From Anas platyrhynchos (Eukaryota; Chordata; Aves; Anseriformes; Anatidae): DNA of 64,000 bases. The notes under the pieces were generated by a model, which ran no database searches, was not told the origin of the DNA, and saw nothing but the letters and a program-made list of their open reading frames with translations. Where the stretch lies: the NCBI RefSeq assembly GCF_047663525.1, contig NC_092603.1, positions 227,501-291,500 of the forward strand, read 5' to 3'. Of this stretch, positions 1 through 13,100 are shown one piece after another (position 1 is the first letter of the stretch; each line of letters begins with the position of its first letter). Both the position numbers and the translations under genes were made by a program.

Positions 1-189
1 GATTTGTGTTTGGGGGGGGCCGCGGCAGCTGGGGAAGGGGGCGTGGGGGGTGATCGGGTGCCGGGAACGCGGCGCTTTTGGGGCGAATTCCTCCCTTTTC
101 GGGGCCGCGGCAGTTGGTCCTCCAACACCCCCCTCCCCCGCCCTCCGGGACGCGGCGCTCTGTCCTCCCGCCTCTCTACTGCTCCCCGC

Positions 190-278
190 CTCTCCGCCAA
201 TCAGCGCCGGCCGCGTCACGTGGTGCGCGCATGCGCAGCGCCCCCCCGGCCTTTCCTTCCGGGCTCCGGCAGCGGCAG
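190..278 (+). promoter_or_regulatory. VARS1: VARS1 CpG promoter and noncoding exon 1
   Basis: A CpG-dense stretch holds a CCAAT box (197-201), an E-box CACGTG inside a CRE-like TCACGTGG (216-223) and an NRF1-type palindrome GCGCATGCGCAG (227-238). This is a usual housekeeping promoter combination. A strong donor, CAG|gtgcgg, follows at 278/279, so the start of transcription is probably just upstream and exon 1 is noncoding. The matching acceptor is at 1095-1096, before the VARS1 ATG. The exact start site is inferred. Confidence 0.7.
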
Positions 279-1096
279 GTGCGGGGGGCGCGGGGGGGGC
301 AAAAAAAACACCAAAAAAGGCTTTTTTTGCCCAGTTTTGCCCATTTTTGCCCAGTTTTTGCCCATTTTTGCCCCATCCAAGCTCTCTGGCGGGGGCTCGG
401 GGCCGTTCGCGGCCGCTTTCCCCCAGTCCCGCCCCCCCCCCGGGCGCCCCCCCCCCTTTGGGCCCCGTTTGCGGCGCTTTAAAAGAGATTTAAAAAAAAA
501 CCGAGCCCGAATTGGGGGCGAATCGGGGCGGTTTCGGCCCATTTTACCCCCCCCTCCCCCCACGTGCTGTGCAGGCCGCGCTGTGCTCCCTTTAATTCCT
601 TCCCCCCCCCCCAGCCCGCGTTTTCCCCGATTTCAGCCCAGTTTTGCCCGATTTCCCCCAATTTCACGCGTTTAAGCCCCAATCCCAGGCGGCTCGGGGC
701 GACTTGAGCCGATTTGGGCCGATTTCCCCCCGTTTTAGCCCCCCCCAACGCCCATTTACACCGATTGAACCCCCCCTTAAACCGTTTGAAGCCCGATTTA
801 ACCAATTCCGCACCAATTTGCCCCAATCTGACCCCATCGCACCCCAACCTGCCGCGCTCTGACCCAATCCGTCCGATTTCCCCCCATTTTGCCCCAATTT
901 TCCCCCCATTTCCCCCCATTTTCCCCCCATTTCCCCCCATTTCCACCAATAGAACCCTGATTTAAACCATTTTCCCCCCGATTTCACCAATTTCGCCCCA
1001 ACTTACCCCAATCTGACCTCACCCAGCCTCGCTCTGACCCAATTCCTCCCGATTTTGCCCCAATTTTCCCCCCTTTTTCCCCCTTTTCCCCCCCAG
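279..1096 (+). other. 5'-UTR intron of VARS1, T/C repeat
   Basis: This stretch runs from a donor at 279 to an acceptor (cccccag) ending at 1096. It is filled by degenerate short repeats of the type TTTTGCCC and GATTTCCCCCCA, with almost no G runs on the plus strand. This composition differs from the G-rich introns further on. No gene is visible in it; the open frames on both strands are low-complexity. Confidence 0.6.
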
Positions 1097-1179
1097 GCCT
1101 GTGCGCTCCCGTCTCCGCTCCCCCTGGGTCCCGTCCCCCGCTCTCTTCAGTTCCGGCTCCCTTTGGTTCCCCCCCCCCC

Positions 1180-4100
1180 ATGGCCCCCCCCCAGCTGTTC
1201 CTGGCGCCCCCACCCGAGGCCCCCCCCTCCCAGCGGGTGCTGATCGCGGCCCGCTTCGGGGGGGGGGTCCCCGAGGTGCTGCGGGTGCCCCCCGCCGCCC
1301 CCCCCGGGGGCCCGGGCCCGCTGCCGGCCCTGCTGAGCGCGGGGGGGGCGCTGGTGGCGGGGGCGGGGGCGGCCGCGCTGCTGCTCGCCCCCCCGGAGAT
1401 GCTGGGGGGGGGCCCCGGGGGGGGGCCCTCGTGCGCCAGTGGGAGGCGTTCGCCGACGGGGAGCTGAGGACGGCGGGGGCCATCCTGGGGGCGGGGGGGG
1501 CCGAGAAGGTGAGTGGGGGGTAATGGGGGGGGGCAATAAGGGGGAAAGGGGGGGGTAACAGGGGGGTGGGGGGGGCAGAAAGGGGGGAGGGGGCAATAAG
1601 GGGGGGGAGGGGGGGAGAAAGGGGGGAGGGGGGAGAAAGTGGGGAGGGGGGGCAATAAGGGGGGAGGGGGGGCAGAAAGGGGGGGGGCAAAAATGGGGGG
1701 GAGGGGGGGCAATAAGGGGGAAAGGGGGGGTAACAAGGGGGTAGGGGGGGGCAATAATGGGGGGGAGGGGGGGTAATAAGGGGGGAGGGGGTGATAAGGG
1801 GGGAGGGGGGGCAGAAGGGGGGGCAAAAACGGGGGGGGAGGGGGGGCAATAAGGGGGTGGGGGGGCAGAAAGGGGGGAGGGGGGGCAATAAGGGGGGAGG
1901 GGGGTGATAAGGGGGGGAGGGGGGGCAGAAAGGGGGGAGGGGGCAATAATGGGGGGCAGAAATTTTGGGGGGGGGAAATTGGGGGTCCGATGGGGAGGGG
2001 GGGGGGAGAAGGGGAGGGGTTGGGGGGGCAGAGAAACCCCCCCAGTGGCATTGGGGGGGGGGGGGGGGCGAGCGGATTTGGGGGGGGCTGGGCAGACCCG
2101 GGGGGGTTCCCCCCACCTTGGGGGGGGTTCCCCAAATTTTAATTTATTTCCCCCCCCCCCCCCCCCCCAGGAGCGGGCGCTGGGGGCCTGTGCCGGGCGC
2201 TGGGGGCCCTGCAGCAGCACCTGGCCCCCCCCGGGGCCCCCCCCCGGCCCTTCCTGGTGGGCGCCGCCGTCACCTTGGCCGACGTGGCCGTGCCTGCGCC
2301 CTGCTGCAGCCCTTCTGCCAGGTCAGGAACCCCCCCCCGGCCCCCCCGGACCCCCCCCCGATTAATTAATGAACTAACGAGCCCCCCCCGCAGGCGCTGC
2401 CCCCCCCCCGCCCGCGCCCCCTTCCCGGCTGTCGCCCGCTGGCTGCGCTCCTGCCTCTGCCTCCCCCCCTTCCAGGCCGTTTTGGGGCCCCCCCCCGAGG
2501 CACTGCTGGAGGAGAATTTTGGGGGGGGGCCCCCGAAGCCCTCCCGAGGTGGGGGGGGGTGGGGGGGGCAAAGAGGAGGCGGCCCCCCCCCAAAAGAGCG
2601 CGGCGCAGCTGAGGAAGGAGGCGAAGAAAAAGGAGAAGATGGAAAAATTCCGGCTGAAAATGGAGAAGGGAGAAGGCGAGGGGGAGAAGGTAACGGGGGG
2701 GGGGGGGGCAGAAATAAATGGGGGGGGGGGAAAAATACACCGGGGGGGGGCTGAAAAATGGGGGGGGGCAAAAAGAGGCCCAGGGAGGGGCGAAAAGGGC
2801 AAAAGGAGGTGAAAATGGGGCTGGGGGGGGCAAAAAAACGGGGATGGGGGGGGGAATAAAGGGGCTGGGGGGGGGCATGGGGGCATTTGGGTGCCCCATG
2901 GACCCCCCCCTGATATTTTGGTGCCCCCCCCCCAGCCGAAGCCCCCCCCGCAAGGAGCGGCGCGAGCCGGGGGTGCTGAGCTACGACCTGCCCACGGCGC
3001 CGGGGGAGAAGAAAGGTGAGGGGGGGGGAGCCAAAAATGGGGCAAAAAAAGCCCAAAAAGGGTCCGCAGAGACGCGGGGGGGGGGGCGCTGACCCTCGTG
3101 GCCCCCCCCCCAGACGTGTCGGGGCCCCTGCCCGAGGCCTACAGCCCCCGCTACGTGGAGGCCGCCTGGTACAGCTGGTGGGAGGCACAGCGCTTCTTCA
3201 GCCCCGAGGGGGGGGTGAGTGGGGGGGGCTGGGGGGGGATTTGGGGGGGGTTGGGGGGGTCATGGGGGGCTGGGGGGGTCACAGGGGGGTTGGGGGGGGG
3301 TCAGGGGGGGTCACGGGGGGGTTGGAGGGGGCTGTGCGGGGATTTGGGAGGGGTTACAGGGGGCTGGGGGGGGATCCGGGGGGGTCACAGGGCTCATGGG
3401 GACTGGGGGGGGTTTGGGGGCGCAGGGCCCCCCCCTGATGTCTGTGCCCCCCCCCCCAGAGCTGCGGCGCGGAGCCCCCCCCCCGCGGGGTGTTCGTGAT
3501 GTGCCTGCCCCCCCCCAACGTCACAGGCTCCCTGCACCTCGGCCACGCGCTCACCGTGGCCATCCAGGACTGCCTGGCGCGATGGTGCGACCCACGGCGG
3601 GACCCACGGCGGGACCCAGAGCTGCCCTATAGCTGCCCTATAGCTGCCCCATAGCTGCCCCATAGCTGCCCCATGGCTGCCCTATAGCTGCCCCATGGCT
3701 GCCCCATGGCTGCCCCATGGCGGCTCCAGAGCTGCCCCACATCCCCAGCCCCACATCTCCTGTCCCCATCTTGCCCATAGCCCTGCCCCACACCCTGCCC
3801 CCCATCTCCTGCCCCATATCCCTGCCCCACACCCCACCCCATATCTCCTGCTCTATATGCCCTGCCCCATATCCCCGTCCCATAGCCCCAGCCCCACACC
3901 CTGCCCTATAGCCCTGGCCCCCCTGCCCCATATCCCCACTCCATATCCTCACCCTACAGCCTGCCCCACATCCCCGCCCCACACCCCGCCCCACATCCCC
4001 TGCCCCATATCCCCACCCCACACGCTGCCCCGTATCCCCTGCCCCACACCCCGCCCCACATCCCCTGCCCCACATCCCCTGCCCCACATCTCCTGCCCCA

Positions 4101-7100
4101 CATCCCCTGCCCTATATCCCCTGCCCCACATCCCCTGCCCCATATCCCCGCCCCACATCTCTCCCCGCAGGCACCGGATGCGGGGCGAGGCCACGCTGTG
4201 GGCCCCGGGCTGCGACCACGCCGGCATCGCCACGCAGGTGGTGGTGGAGCGGCGCCTCTGGAGGAGCTCCGGGCTCAGCCGCCACCAGCTCGGCCGCGAG
4301 CGCTTCCTGGGAGAGGTCTGGAAGTGGAAGGAGGAGTGAGTGCCCCATGGACCCCACAGAGACCCCACAGAGACCCCACAGCGCCCCACGGACCCCACAG
4401 AGACCCCACAGAGCCCCATGGACCCCACAGAGAACCCACAGAGACCCCACAGCGCCCCACGGACCCCACAGAGCCCCACAGAGCCCCACAGAGACCCCAC
4501 AGAGACCCCACAGAGCCCCACAGAGACCCCACAGAGACCCACAGAGACCCCACAGTGCCCCACAGAGCCCCCACAGAGACCCACAGAGACCCCACAGACC
4601 CCACAGAGACCCCACAGACCCCACAGAGCCCCACAGAGCCCCCACAGAGACCCCACAGAGCCCCACAGACCCCACAGAGCCCCACAGAGCCCCCACAGAG
4701 ACCCCACAGCGCCCCACGGACCCCACAGAGACCCCACAGAGCCCCATGGACCCCACAGAGAACCCACAGAGACCCCACAGCGCCCCACGGACCCCACAGA
4801 GCCCCACAGAGCCCCACAGAGACCCCACAGAGCCCCACAGAGCCTCACAGATCCTACAAAGCACATATCCTGCCTTATAGACCTTACAGCCCCTATGTCC
4901 TGCTCCATAGATCCTACAGACCCCACATCCTGCCCTATAGATCCTACAGATTTTACGTTTTACTGCACAGACCCCATATCCATCCCCACAGCACCCCATA
5001 GCACCCCCCAGGACCCCATAGAGCCCCATAACATCCCATAGCACCCCATAACGCCCCCCAGCACCCCATAGCGCCCCATAACGCCCCCCAGCACCCCACA
5101 GACCCCCCCTGTCCCCAGGAAAGGCGACCGCATCTACCAGCAGCTGCGCTGCATGGGCGCCTCGCTGGACTGGGAGCGCGCCTGCTTCACCATGGACCCT
5201 GTGAGTGGGGCGGGAGGGGGCTGGGGGGGGGGGGTTGCGGGGGTCCCGGGGGGGCCCTGACCCCTTTTTTTTTTTCCCCTTTTCCCCCCCCCCAGAAAAT
5301 GTCGCGGGCGGTGACCGAGGCGTTGTGCGGCTGCACGAGCAGGGGCTGATTTATCGCAGCACCCGGCTCGTCAACTGGTCCTGCGCCCTCAAATCCGCCA
5401 TCTCCGACATCGAGGTGGGGGGGGCTGTGGGGTGGGGATGGGGGGGGGCATGGGGGGCTGGGGGGGCTATGGGGTGGGGATGGGGGGATATGGAGGGGGG
5501 TATGGGGGGGCTGGGGGGGTTATAGGGGGGGTATTGGGGGGTTATGGGGGGCTGGGTCGCTATGGGGCAGGGCTATGGGGCAGGGCCGTGGGTCGCCGTG
5601 GGGCAGCCCTGACCCCCCCGGCCCCCCCAGGTGGACAAGAAGGAGCTGAGCGGCCGCACGCTGCTGGCGGTGCCGGCTACGAGCGCCCGGTGGAGTTCGG
5701 GGTCCTGGTGGCCTTCGCCTACCCCCTGGAGGGGCCCGGTGGGTGCGGGGGGGGGCGGGGAGGTGTGGGGGGGGTCCCGGGTGAGGCCCCGCCCCCTCTG
5801 ACCCCGCCCCTTCCCTCGGCCCCGCCCCCAGGGGGGGAGGTGGGCCCCGAGGAGGTGGTGGTGGCCACCACGCGCCTGGAGACCATGCTGGGGGACGTGG
5901 CCGTGGCCGTGCACCCCGAGGACCCCCGGTACCAGGTGGGCGGGGCCGGGGGGAGGGGGCGGGGCCTGGGGGGGTGGGAGGGGCCTGGAGGGAGGGGGCG
6001 GGGCCTAAAGGGTGGGAGGGGCTGAGGGGGAGGGGCCTGGAGGGGAGGGGGAGGGCTAAAGGGGGTGGGAGGGGTTAAAGGGGGGGCTAAAGGGGAGGGG
6101 GCGGGGCCTGGAGGGAGGGGGCGGGGCCTGGAGGGGGTGGGAGGGGCCTGGAGGGGAGGGGGGCGGGGCCTGGAGGGAGGGGGAGGGGCCTGGGGGGCGG
6201 GGGAGGGGGAGGGGCCCAGAGGGGAGGGGGCGGGGCCTGGAGGGGAGGGGGCGGGGCCGGGGCCTAAAGGGTGGGAGGGGCCTGGAGGGAGGGGGGAGGG
6301 GCCTAAAGGGGAGGGGCAGGGCCTGGAGGGGGTGGGAGGGGCCTGGAGGGGTGGGAGGGGCTAAAGGGGAGGGGGGCGGGGCCTAAAGGGTGGGAGGGGC
6401 TGAGGGGGAGGGGCCTGGAGGGGAGGGGGTGGGGCCTGAAGGGGTGGGAGGGGCTAAAGGGGGGGAGGGGCTAAAGGGAGGGGGCGTGGCCTGTGAGGGT
6501 GGGCGGGGCTTACGGGGCAGTGGGCGGGGCTTCTTGTGGGCGTGGTCCCAGCGAGGCTCCGCCCACAGCACCTGCGGGGGCGCCGCGTGCGCCACCCCCT
6601 GACCGGCCGCAGCCTCCCGGTGCTGCAGGACCCCTTCGTGGACCCCGCCTTCGGCACGGGTAAGGGGCGGGGCCTGAGGGAGGGGGCGGGGCCTGAGGGA
6701 GGGGGCGTGGTCCCTGATGCCCCGCCCACCGTCTGGCCCCGCCCCCAGGCGCGGTGAAGCTGACCCCCGCCCACGACCCCACGGACTTCGAGGTGGGGCA
6801 GCGCCACGGCCTGCCCTGCCTGGGGGTCCTGGGGGAGGACGGGCGCATGGAGAACGTGCCCCCCCCGTACCTGGTGAGGGGGGGGGACGGGGGGGTGGGG
6901 GGGGTATGAGGGGGGGGATTGGGGGCATGGGGGCGGGATTGGGGGGATGGGGGGGGGCATTGGGGGGGTGTTGGGGGGGGATTGGGGGGGTGTGGGGGGG
7001 GATTGGGGGGGGATTTGGGGGCAGGGGAAATGGGGGGGTCACGGGAGGGGCCACGGGGGTGGGGGCACAGGGGGACGGGGGATTCGGGGGTGGGAAACAG

Positions 7101-10100
7101 GGGCAGGAGGTGGGGGGGGGTTGCGGGGGGGCTGCGGGTGACCGATGTGTGCCCCCCCCCCCCCCCCCATTGTACCCCCCCCCCAGGGCATGCGGCGTTT
7201 CGATGCCCGCGCGGCGCTGCTGCAGGAGCTGCAGGAGCGGGGGCTGCTCAGGGGGGTCAGCGACAACCCCATGGTGGTGCCCATCTGCAGGTGGGGGCTG
7301 GGGGGCTGCTATGGGGCGGCTATGGGGCGGGGAGATGGATATGGGGCGGCTATGGGGCGGGGGGGGCATGGGGGGCTGCTATGGAGCGGGGGGCTGCTAT
7401 GGGGCGGCTATGGGGCGAGGGGGCTGCTATGGGGCGGCTATGGGGCGGGGGGCTGCTATGGGGCTGCTATGGGGCGGGGGGGGCATGGGGGGCTGCTATG
7501 GGGCCACTATGGGGCTGGCAATGGGGTGGCTATGGGGCAGTTACAGGGCGGTTATGGGGTAACTGCGATGGCTGTGGGGCAGCTGTAGGGTGCGTGTGGG
7601 GTCGCTGTGGGGCGGCTGTGGGCTGGCAATGGGGCAGCTCCTGGGCCTGTTATGGGGTGTGTAGGGGGCAGGTGTGGGGCGGCTGTGGGGTGGTTACGGG
7701 CTGGCTACGGGGCGGCTATGGGGCGGCTATGGGGTGTCTGTGGGGCGGCCGTGGGGCAGCCGTGGGTCACGGCCCCCCCGCCCCCCCCCCCAGCCGCTCC
7801 AAGGACGTGGTGGAGCCGCTGCTGCGGCCGCAGTGGTACCTGCGCTGCGCGGGGCTGGCGCGGGGGGCGGCCGACGCCGTGCGCCGGGGGGAGCTGCAGA
7901 TCCTGCCCCACAACCACACCCGCACCTGGTTCCAGTGGATGGACAACATCCGGTGAGGGCCGGGGGGCGGGGGGGGGGACCCATAGCATGGGAGGGACCC
8001 ATAGCTGGGGGGTCCTGCCCCATAGCTGGGGGGTCCTGCCCCATAGTGGGGGATGACCCATAGTGGGGGGTGTGTCCCATAGTAAGGGGTGCCCCATAGC
8101 ATCGGGATCCTGCCCCATAGCAGGGGGGTTCTGCCCCATAGCATCGGGATCCTGCCCCATAGTGAGGGGTGCCCCATAGCGGGGGACAGGGTCCTGCCCC
8201 ATAGATCTGGGGTCCTGCCCCAAGTCCCCCAGCCCCATAGCCCCCCAGCCCCATAGCCCCCACCCCAGCCCCACAGCCCCCCCCCCACGAGCTGTGGCCC
8301 CCCCCCAGGGACTGGTGCATCTCGCGGCAGCTGTGGTGGGGGCACCGCATCCCCGCCTACTACGTCAGCATCGAGGGGGAGGACGAGCCCCCCGGGGAGG
8401 TCAGCGGGGCTGGGGGGCTCTGTGGGGCCGGGGGGGGGCTCTATGGGGCTGGGGGAGTCCCTGTGGGCTGGGGGGGGCCAGAGGGTCCCCATGGGGCCGG
8501 GGGGGGATCCCCAGGGGGCCGGGGGGTCCCTATGGGGCTGGGGGTCCCTGTGGGGTGGGGGGTTCTATGGAGCCGGGGGGTCCCTATGGGGCTGGGGGGG
8601 TTGTAGGGGTTCTGTGGGGCCATGGGGGTCCCTGTGGGGCTGGGTGGTCCCTGTGGGTCCAGGGAGGACAAGGGGGGCCCTGGAGTGCTGGGAGCGTCCC
8701 TATGGGTTCGGGGAGGTTCCTGTGGGTCCAGGGGGTCCCTGTGGGGCAGGGGGGGTCCCAGAGGGACGGGGGGTCCCTATGGGGTCAGAGGGGTCCCTGT
8801 GGGTCTGGGGGGATCCTGGGGGGTCCCGGGGGGCCGGTGCCGAGCCGGGCCGTGGCAGGAGGAGGAGGCGCGGCGCTGGGTGAGCGGCCGCAGCGAGGAC
8901 GAGGCCAGGGCCAAGGCGGCCGCAGCCATGGGGGTGGCCCCCGAGCGCCTCCGCCTGCAGCAAGGTGGGCACTGGGAGGGACTGGGAGGGCACTGGGAGG
9001 GTGCTGGGGGGCATTGGGAGGGTGCTGGGGGGCACTGGGAGGGAACTGGGGGGCACTGGGAGGGTGCTGGGAGGGACTGGGGGGCTACTGGGAGGCTACT
9101 GGGAGGCTACTGGGGGCACTGGGATGCACTGGGGAACACCAGGGGAGCTACTGGGAGGGTGCTGGGGGGTTCTGGGGGCTACTGGGGGGGTCCTGGGGGG
9201 GCGGCGGGGGCTCCCTGGTGGGTACTGGTGCTTACTGGTGCTTACTGGTGCGTACTGGTGTGCAGACGAGGACGTGCTGGACACGTGGTTCTCCTCCGGC
9301 CTCTTCCCCTTCTCCATCTTCGGCTGGCCCGAGCCTGTGAGGGGGGGGGAAATTTGGGGGGGGGAGGCTGGGAATTGGGGCAGGGTCCCAGGGACTGGGG
9401 GGGGCTCAGGGAATTGGGGGGGGGGGCTCATGGGTTTGTGGGGGAGCTGGGAATTGGGGGGGGTCCCAATAATTGGGGGGGGAGTTCATGGGTTTGGGGG
9501 GAGGTCCCAGGAATTGGGGGGGGGTCTCAGGGACCTGGGGGGTTCTCAGGATTTGGGGGGGGGTCTCAATGACTTGAGGGGGGTCCCAGGACTTAGGGGG
9601 TGTCTCAGTGATCCGGGGGGGTGGTCTCAAGATTTAGGAGGGGGGGGGGTCTCAGGATTTGGGGGGGGGTCTCAGGATTTGGGGTGTCTCAGGATTTGAG
9701 GGGTCTCAGTGACTCGAGGGGGCTCCCAGGATTTGGGGGGGGCTCTGTGCACCCCGGGGGGGTCTGTGTGCCCCCGGGGGGGGGTCGCTGACCCCGTGCC
9801 CCCCCCCCAGACCCAGGACCTGTCCCGCTTCTACCCGGGCTCGCTGCTGGAGACCGGCCACGACATCCTCTTCTTCTGGGTGGCGCGCATGGTGATGCTG
9901 GGGCTGGCCCTCACCGGCCGCCTGCCCTTCCGCCAGGTGGGGGGGGTCCCAAAAGGTGGGGGGGGGGGGGGGCTGTGGGGCCGGGACCCCCCCATAACGT
10001 GTGTGCCCCCCCCCCAGGTGTACCTGCACGCCATCGTGCGGGACGCGCACGGGAGGAAGATGAGCAAATCCCTGGGCAACGTCATCGACCCCCTGGACGT

Positions 10101-13100
10101 GGTGGGGGGCATCAGCCTGCAGGTGGGGGGGTGTGGGGGGGTATGGGGGCAGGGGGGGGGTTGTGGGGGGGCTTTGGGGCCACCCACCCCCTGTGCCCCC
10201 CCCCAGGGCCTCCACGAGCAGCTGGAGAGCAGCAACCTGGAGCCGGCCGAGCTGGAGCGGGCGCGGGAGGGGCAGGTAACGGGGCCGGGGGGGGGGATTT
10301 GGGGCCGGGGGGGGGATTTGGGGGGGGCACGGCCCTCACGGAGCCCCCCCCCGGCCCCCCCCAGAAGCGGGATTTCCCCAACGGGATCCCCGAGTGCGGC
10401 ACCGACGCGCTGCGCTTCGCCCTCTGCGCCTACACCGCCCAGGGTGAGCCCCCGCACGGCCCCCCCAGACCCCAAATAACCCCCCTGGACCCCAAATAAC
10501 CCCCCTGGACCCCAAATAACCCCCCTGGACCCCAAATAACCGCCCCTCACACCCCAAATGCCCCCCCTGGCTGCCCCAGTGACCCCAAATGACCTCTCAG
10601 ACCCCAAGTGACCCCTCCGTACCCCAAACGCCTCCCCCAGACCCCAAAGACTTCCCCCAAACCCAAATGCCCCCTCCCCCGGCTCCCCCAGCAAACCCAA
10701 ATGCCCCCCCTAGACTGAATAACCCCCCCAAACCCCAAATAACCCATCCCAAACGCCCCACACACCCCCCCCAGACCCCAAACGTCCCCCCAGACCCCCA
10801 AACGTCCCCCCAGACCCCAAATCCCCCCCCGACCCCAAATAACCCCCCTGACCCCAAATCCCCCCTGACCCCGCTGCCCCCCAGGCCGGGACATCAACCT
10901 GGACGTGGGGCGGGTGCTGGGGTACCGCCACTTCTGCAACAAGGTCTGGAACGGCGCCCGCTTCACCCTGCGCGCCCTGGGGCCCCGCTACCAGCCCCCC
11001 CCCGGCCTGCAGGTGGGTGCCCCCCCGTGCTGTGGGGCTGGGAGCGATCTGTGGGGCTGGGAGCGATCTGTGGGGCTGCCCCATGGCCGTGGGTCCCTCT
11101 ATAGGTCCATGGCCGCATGGGGCTGGCGGAGCGCTGGCTGTGGGGCTGTGTGGGGCCGGCTATGGGGCTGTGTGGGGTTATGTGGGGCCAGCTATGGGGC
11201 TGGCTATGGGGCGGTGTGGGTCCATGTGGGGCTAGCTATGGGGCTGCCCCATAGCCGTGGGTCCCTCTATAGGTCCATGGCCGCATGGGGCTGGCGGAGC
11301 GCTGGGTGTGGGGCTGTGTGGGGCTGGCTATGGGGCTGTGTGGGGTTCTGTGGGGCCAGCTATGGGGCTGCCCCATAGCCGTGTCCCCCCCCATAGGTCC
11401 GGGGCCGCCTGGGGCTGGCGGAGCGCTGGGTGTGGGGCTGTGTGGGGTTATGTGGGGCTGTGTGGGGCCCTGTGGGGCTGTGTGGGGCTGGCTGTGGGGC
11501 TGCCCCATAGCCGTGTCCCCCCCCATAGGTCCGGGGCCGCCTGGGGCTGGCGGAGCGCTGGGTGTGGGGCTGTGTGGGGCTGGCTATGGGGCTGTGTGGG
11601 GTTATGTGGGGCCCTGTGGGGCCCTGTGGGGCCGGCTGTGGGGCTGTGTGGGTCCATGTGGGGCTGGCTGTGGGGCTGCCCCATAGCCGTGGGTCCCTCT
11701 ATAGGTCCATGGCCGCCTGGGGCTGGTGGAGCGCTGGGTGTGGGGCTGTGTGGGGCTGGCTATGGGGCTGTGTGGGGCTCTGTGGGGCCCTGTGGGGCTG
11801 GCTGTGGGGCTGGCTATGGGGCTGTGTGGGTCCATGTGGGGCTGGCTGTGGGGCTGGGTGTGGGGCTGTGTGGGTCCATGTGGGGCTGGCTGTGGGGCTG
11901 CCCCATAGCCGTGTCCCCCCCATAGGTCCGGGGCCGCCTGGGGCTGGCGGAGCGCTGGATCCGGAGCCGCCTGAGCCGCGCCGTGGCCGCCTGCGGGCCG
12001 CGCTCGAGGCCTTCGACTTCCCCGCGGCCACCGGCGCCGTGCACGGCTTCTGGGTCTACGAGCTCTGCGACGTCTACCTGGTGCGGGGGGGGCGTGGGGG
12101 GGGGGCATGGGGGCGTGGGGGGGTCATGGGGGGGTGAGGGGTCATGGGGGCGTGGGGGGGTCGTGGGGGGGTCATGGGGGCGTGGGGGGGTCATGGGGGC
12201 GTGGGGGGGTCATGGGCGTGGGGGGTCATAGGAACCGGGGAGGTAATGGGGGGAGGCACAGGGGGTTATGGGGGGGTTGTGGGGGGGTTACAGAGACATT
12301 GGGGGCATTGTGGGGTCAGGGGGGGTTGTAGGGCTGGAGGTGGGGGGGGGGTGATAAGGATGGGGGGGTTCTGGGGGCATTGGGGGACAGGGAGGGAGGA
12401 TGGGGGGGGGGGGGGATGGAGGGTGAGATGGGCACGGGGGGGGCCATGGGGACCTGGGGGGGGACACATGGGGATGGGGGGGGCACAGGGGGCTGACGTG
12501 GACCCCCCCTTCCCCCCCCAGGAGTGCGTGAAGCCGCTGCTGGCCCGGGCAGCCAAGAGGGGTGAGGGCGGCTCCGGACCCCCCCCCCCGGCTGAGGACG
12601 AGGAGGAGGATGCTGAGGACGAAGGCGCCGAGGAGGAGGAGGAGGATGCTGAGGAGGAGGAGGAAGGCCCGGCCGGGGGGGGGGCGCTGGGGGCGCGGGT
12701 GCTGGCGGTGCGGGACTCGTTGCTGCTGAGCGCCGAGGGGGGGCTGCGGCTGCTGGCCCCCTTCATGCCCTTCCTGGGGGAGGAGCTGTGGCAGCGCCTG
12801 CCCCGCGCCCCCCCCCGCGCCCCCCAGCCTCTGCGTCTGCCCCTTCCCCGAGCCCAGCAGGTGAGGGGGGGCGGGGGGCGACGGGGGGCGGGGGGACCCT
12901 ACTGGGACCCCCCTCAGGGACCCCACACGGCCCCGGCAGCCCCAGGGACCCCCCCACACCCCCAGCACCCCCCCAGGACCCCCCCCCAAGTCCCTGGGAC
13001 ACCCCCCAGTCCCTGCCTCCCCCCCACAAGGACCCCCCCCACCACCCCTGCTCCCCCCCCCAAAAGGGACCCCCCCATCCCTGTACCCCCCCCAGTGACC

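Noticed and set aside
984-2220. Long proline-rich open frames on the minus strand over VARS1 exon 1 and intron 1
   Set aside because: They are translations of the C strand of a G-rich minisatellite and of VARS1 exon 1 antisense; there is no splice or family support.
4347-5041. Histidine/proline-rich frames in the VARS1 intron at 4.3-5.0 kb
   Set aside because: Open in several frames at once because the ACCCCACAGAG unit contains no stop; this is repeat translation.
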